Below are positions 30,459-31,010 of a stretch of 31,010 nucleotides of DNA, one piece after another. This DNA is from an uncultured Oscillospiraceae bacterium (GTDB taxonomy: Bacteria; Bacillota; Clostridia; Oscillospirales; Oscillospiraceae). A program made the translations under genes and the position numbers. The stretch lies in contig CAAEOT010000006.1 of NCBI GenBank assembly GCA_900757655.1, forward strand, positions 1 to 31,010, in the 5' to 3' direction. The notes beneath the pieces were generated by a model. It made no database searches. It worked only from the letters and a program-made list of their open reading frames with translations, and was not told the DNA's origin. Numbering within the stretch: the stretch's first letter is position 1; every line of letters starts with the position of its first letter.

Positions 30459-31010
30459 CGTTCTCCCTCCGCAGATACGTGCGGATCGCGCCCGCCATGT
30501 ACAGCGAGCCGACCGCGCAGATGACTTCCTCCGGCGCCGCGTGTGCCAGCGCCAGCTCTGCCGCCTGCGCGGGGTCCGCGCAGACCGTAACCGGTTTTCC
30601 GAATCGTTTCAAATATTCCCCCAGCTCCGCCGCCGGCAGCGCGCGGGGCGAGCGCGGCGTCGCGGCGATGTACGCCGCCGCCTGCGTGTCGAGCGCGGCG
30701 AGCATGGCGGGGTAGTCCTTGTCCGCCAGCACACCCACGAGCAGCGTGATGCGCCGGCCGGGAAAATAGCGCGCGAGATTGTCCGCGACCGTCTGCGCGC
30801 ACTGCGGGTTGTGCCCGCCGTCGAGCACGAACCACGGCGCGCGCCGCAGCAGCTCAAACCGCGCCGGCCAGCGCACCTGCGCCAGCCCCGCGTGCACGGC
30901 CGCGTCCGGGATGCGCCAGCCGCGCGCGCGCAGCGCCGCCACCGTCTCGAGCGCGACGGCCGCGTTGCGCAGCTGGTGCGCCCCCAGCAGCTATACCGGC
31001 GGCATAAGCA
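30439..31010 (-). CDS. folC: Folylpolyglutamate synthase, C-terminal part, with an in-frame TAG
   Basis: The last part of a Mur-ligase-type FolC, which adds glutamates to folates. Family sequence LLGAHQLRNAAVALETVAAL (30990-30931) is followed by FVLDGGHNPQ, the conserved DGxHNP motif, and the C-terminal domain with LLVGVLADKDYPAML and CAVGSLYMAG. The reading frame has a TAG at 30993-30991, immediately before LLGAHQ, preceded in frame by LMPPV, which still looks like native FolC. A GTG at 30942 would leave a fragment beginning inside the conserved motif, so it is not a true start. The rest of the gene lies outside the window. The stop could be a real disabling mutation (for example CAG to TAG) or a sequencing error at the edge. 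It overlaps ruvX by 20 bases. Confidence 0.85.

Noticed and set aside
1..31010. CRISPR arrays, tRNA or rRNA genes, insertion sequences, phage genes
   Set aside because: No regularly spaced repeats, cloverleaf sequences, transposase or phage motifs were seen by eye on either strand.

Overview
The window looks like chromosomal DNA of a GC-rich anaerobic member of the Clostridia, most likely an Oscillospiraceae-type gut bacterium. That placement is inferred from gene content: a class 1B dihydroorotate dehydrogenase pair (pyrD/pyrK), a two-subunit aspartate carbamoyltransferase, a Re-type citrate synthase, a clostridial enoate-reductase-like flavoenzyme, and strong sigma-70/sigma-A promoters with AGGAGG ribosome binding sites. 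No tRNA, rRNA, CRISPR array or insertion sequence was seen. No stretch above 300 bases lacks a gene.

Layout. Positions 1-730 hold two broken genes in contact: the AT-richer 3' end of an FtsX-type ABC permease with an internal deletion, then a 5'-truncated TauE/DsbD-like membrane protein of high GC. Positions 795-9648 (minus strand) are a compact de novo pyrimidine operon, pyrC-carB-pyrK-pyrD-pyrF-pyrE-pyrB-pyrI, read from one good promoter at 9688-9717. It has no carA and no visible PyrR attenuator. Positions 9859-14935 (minus strand) are a second operon: Re-citrate synthase, a GntR/FCD regulator, aconitase and isocitrate dehydrogenase. Together these make the oxidative TCA branch from oxaloacetate plus acetyl-CoA to 2-oxoglutarate. 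A near-perfect 22-bp dyad covers its start site. Divergent from it are marR and a MATE efflux gene (15104-16918).

Positions 17201-22916 carry the most unusual group: a TetR regulator with its own dyad, an 846-residue iron-sulfur/FAD fusion protein, a HypA-type nickel/zinc metallochaperone with no hydrogenase in sight, and a 692-residue enoate-reductase-like FMN/FeS/FAD enzyme, closed by a strong terminator. I read it as a regulated redox module for reducing an unknown unsaturated substrate, with a metallochaperone whose client is unclear.

Positions 23093-26784 (minus strand) encode a TRAP transporter (dctP, dctQ, dctM) followed by a glycerophosphodiester phosphodiesterase. A divergent LacI regulator (27037-28095) probably controls this operon and is followed by two tandem MgtC/SapB-like membrane proteins. 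The right end has convergent minus-strand genes: a small lipoprotein, ruvX, and the 3' part of folC, which has an in-frame TAG near the window edge.

Gene calls rest on protein motifs, start-site ribosome binding sites and operon spacing read by eye. No database search was possible, so substrates for the flavoenzyme, the TRAP system and the efflux pump remain open.
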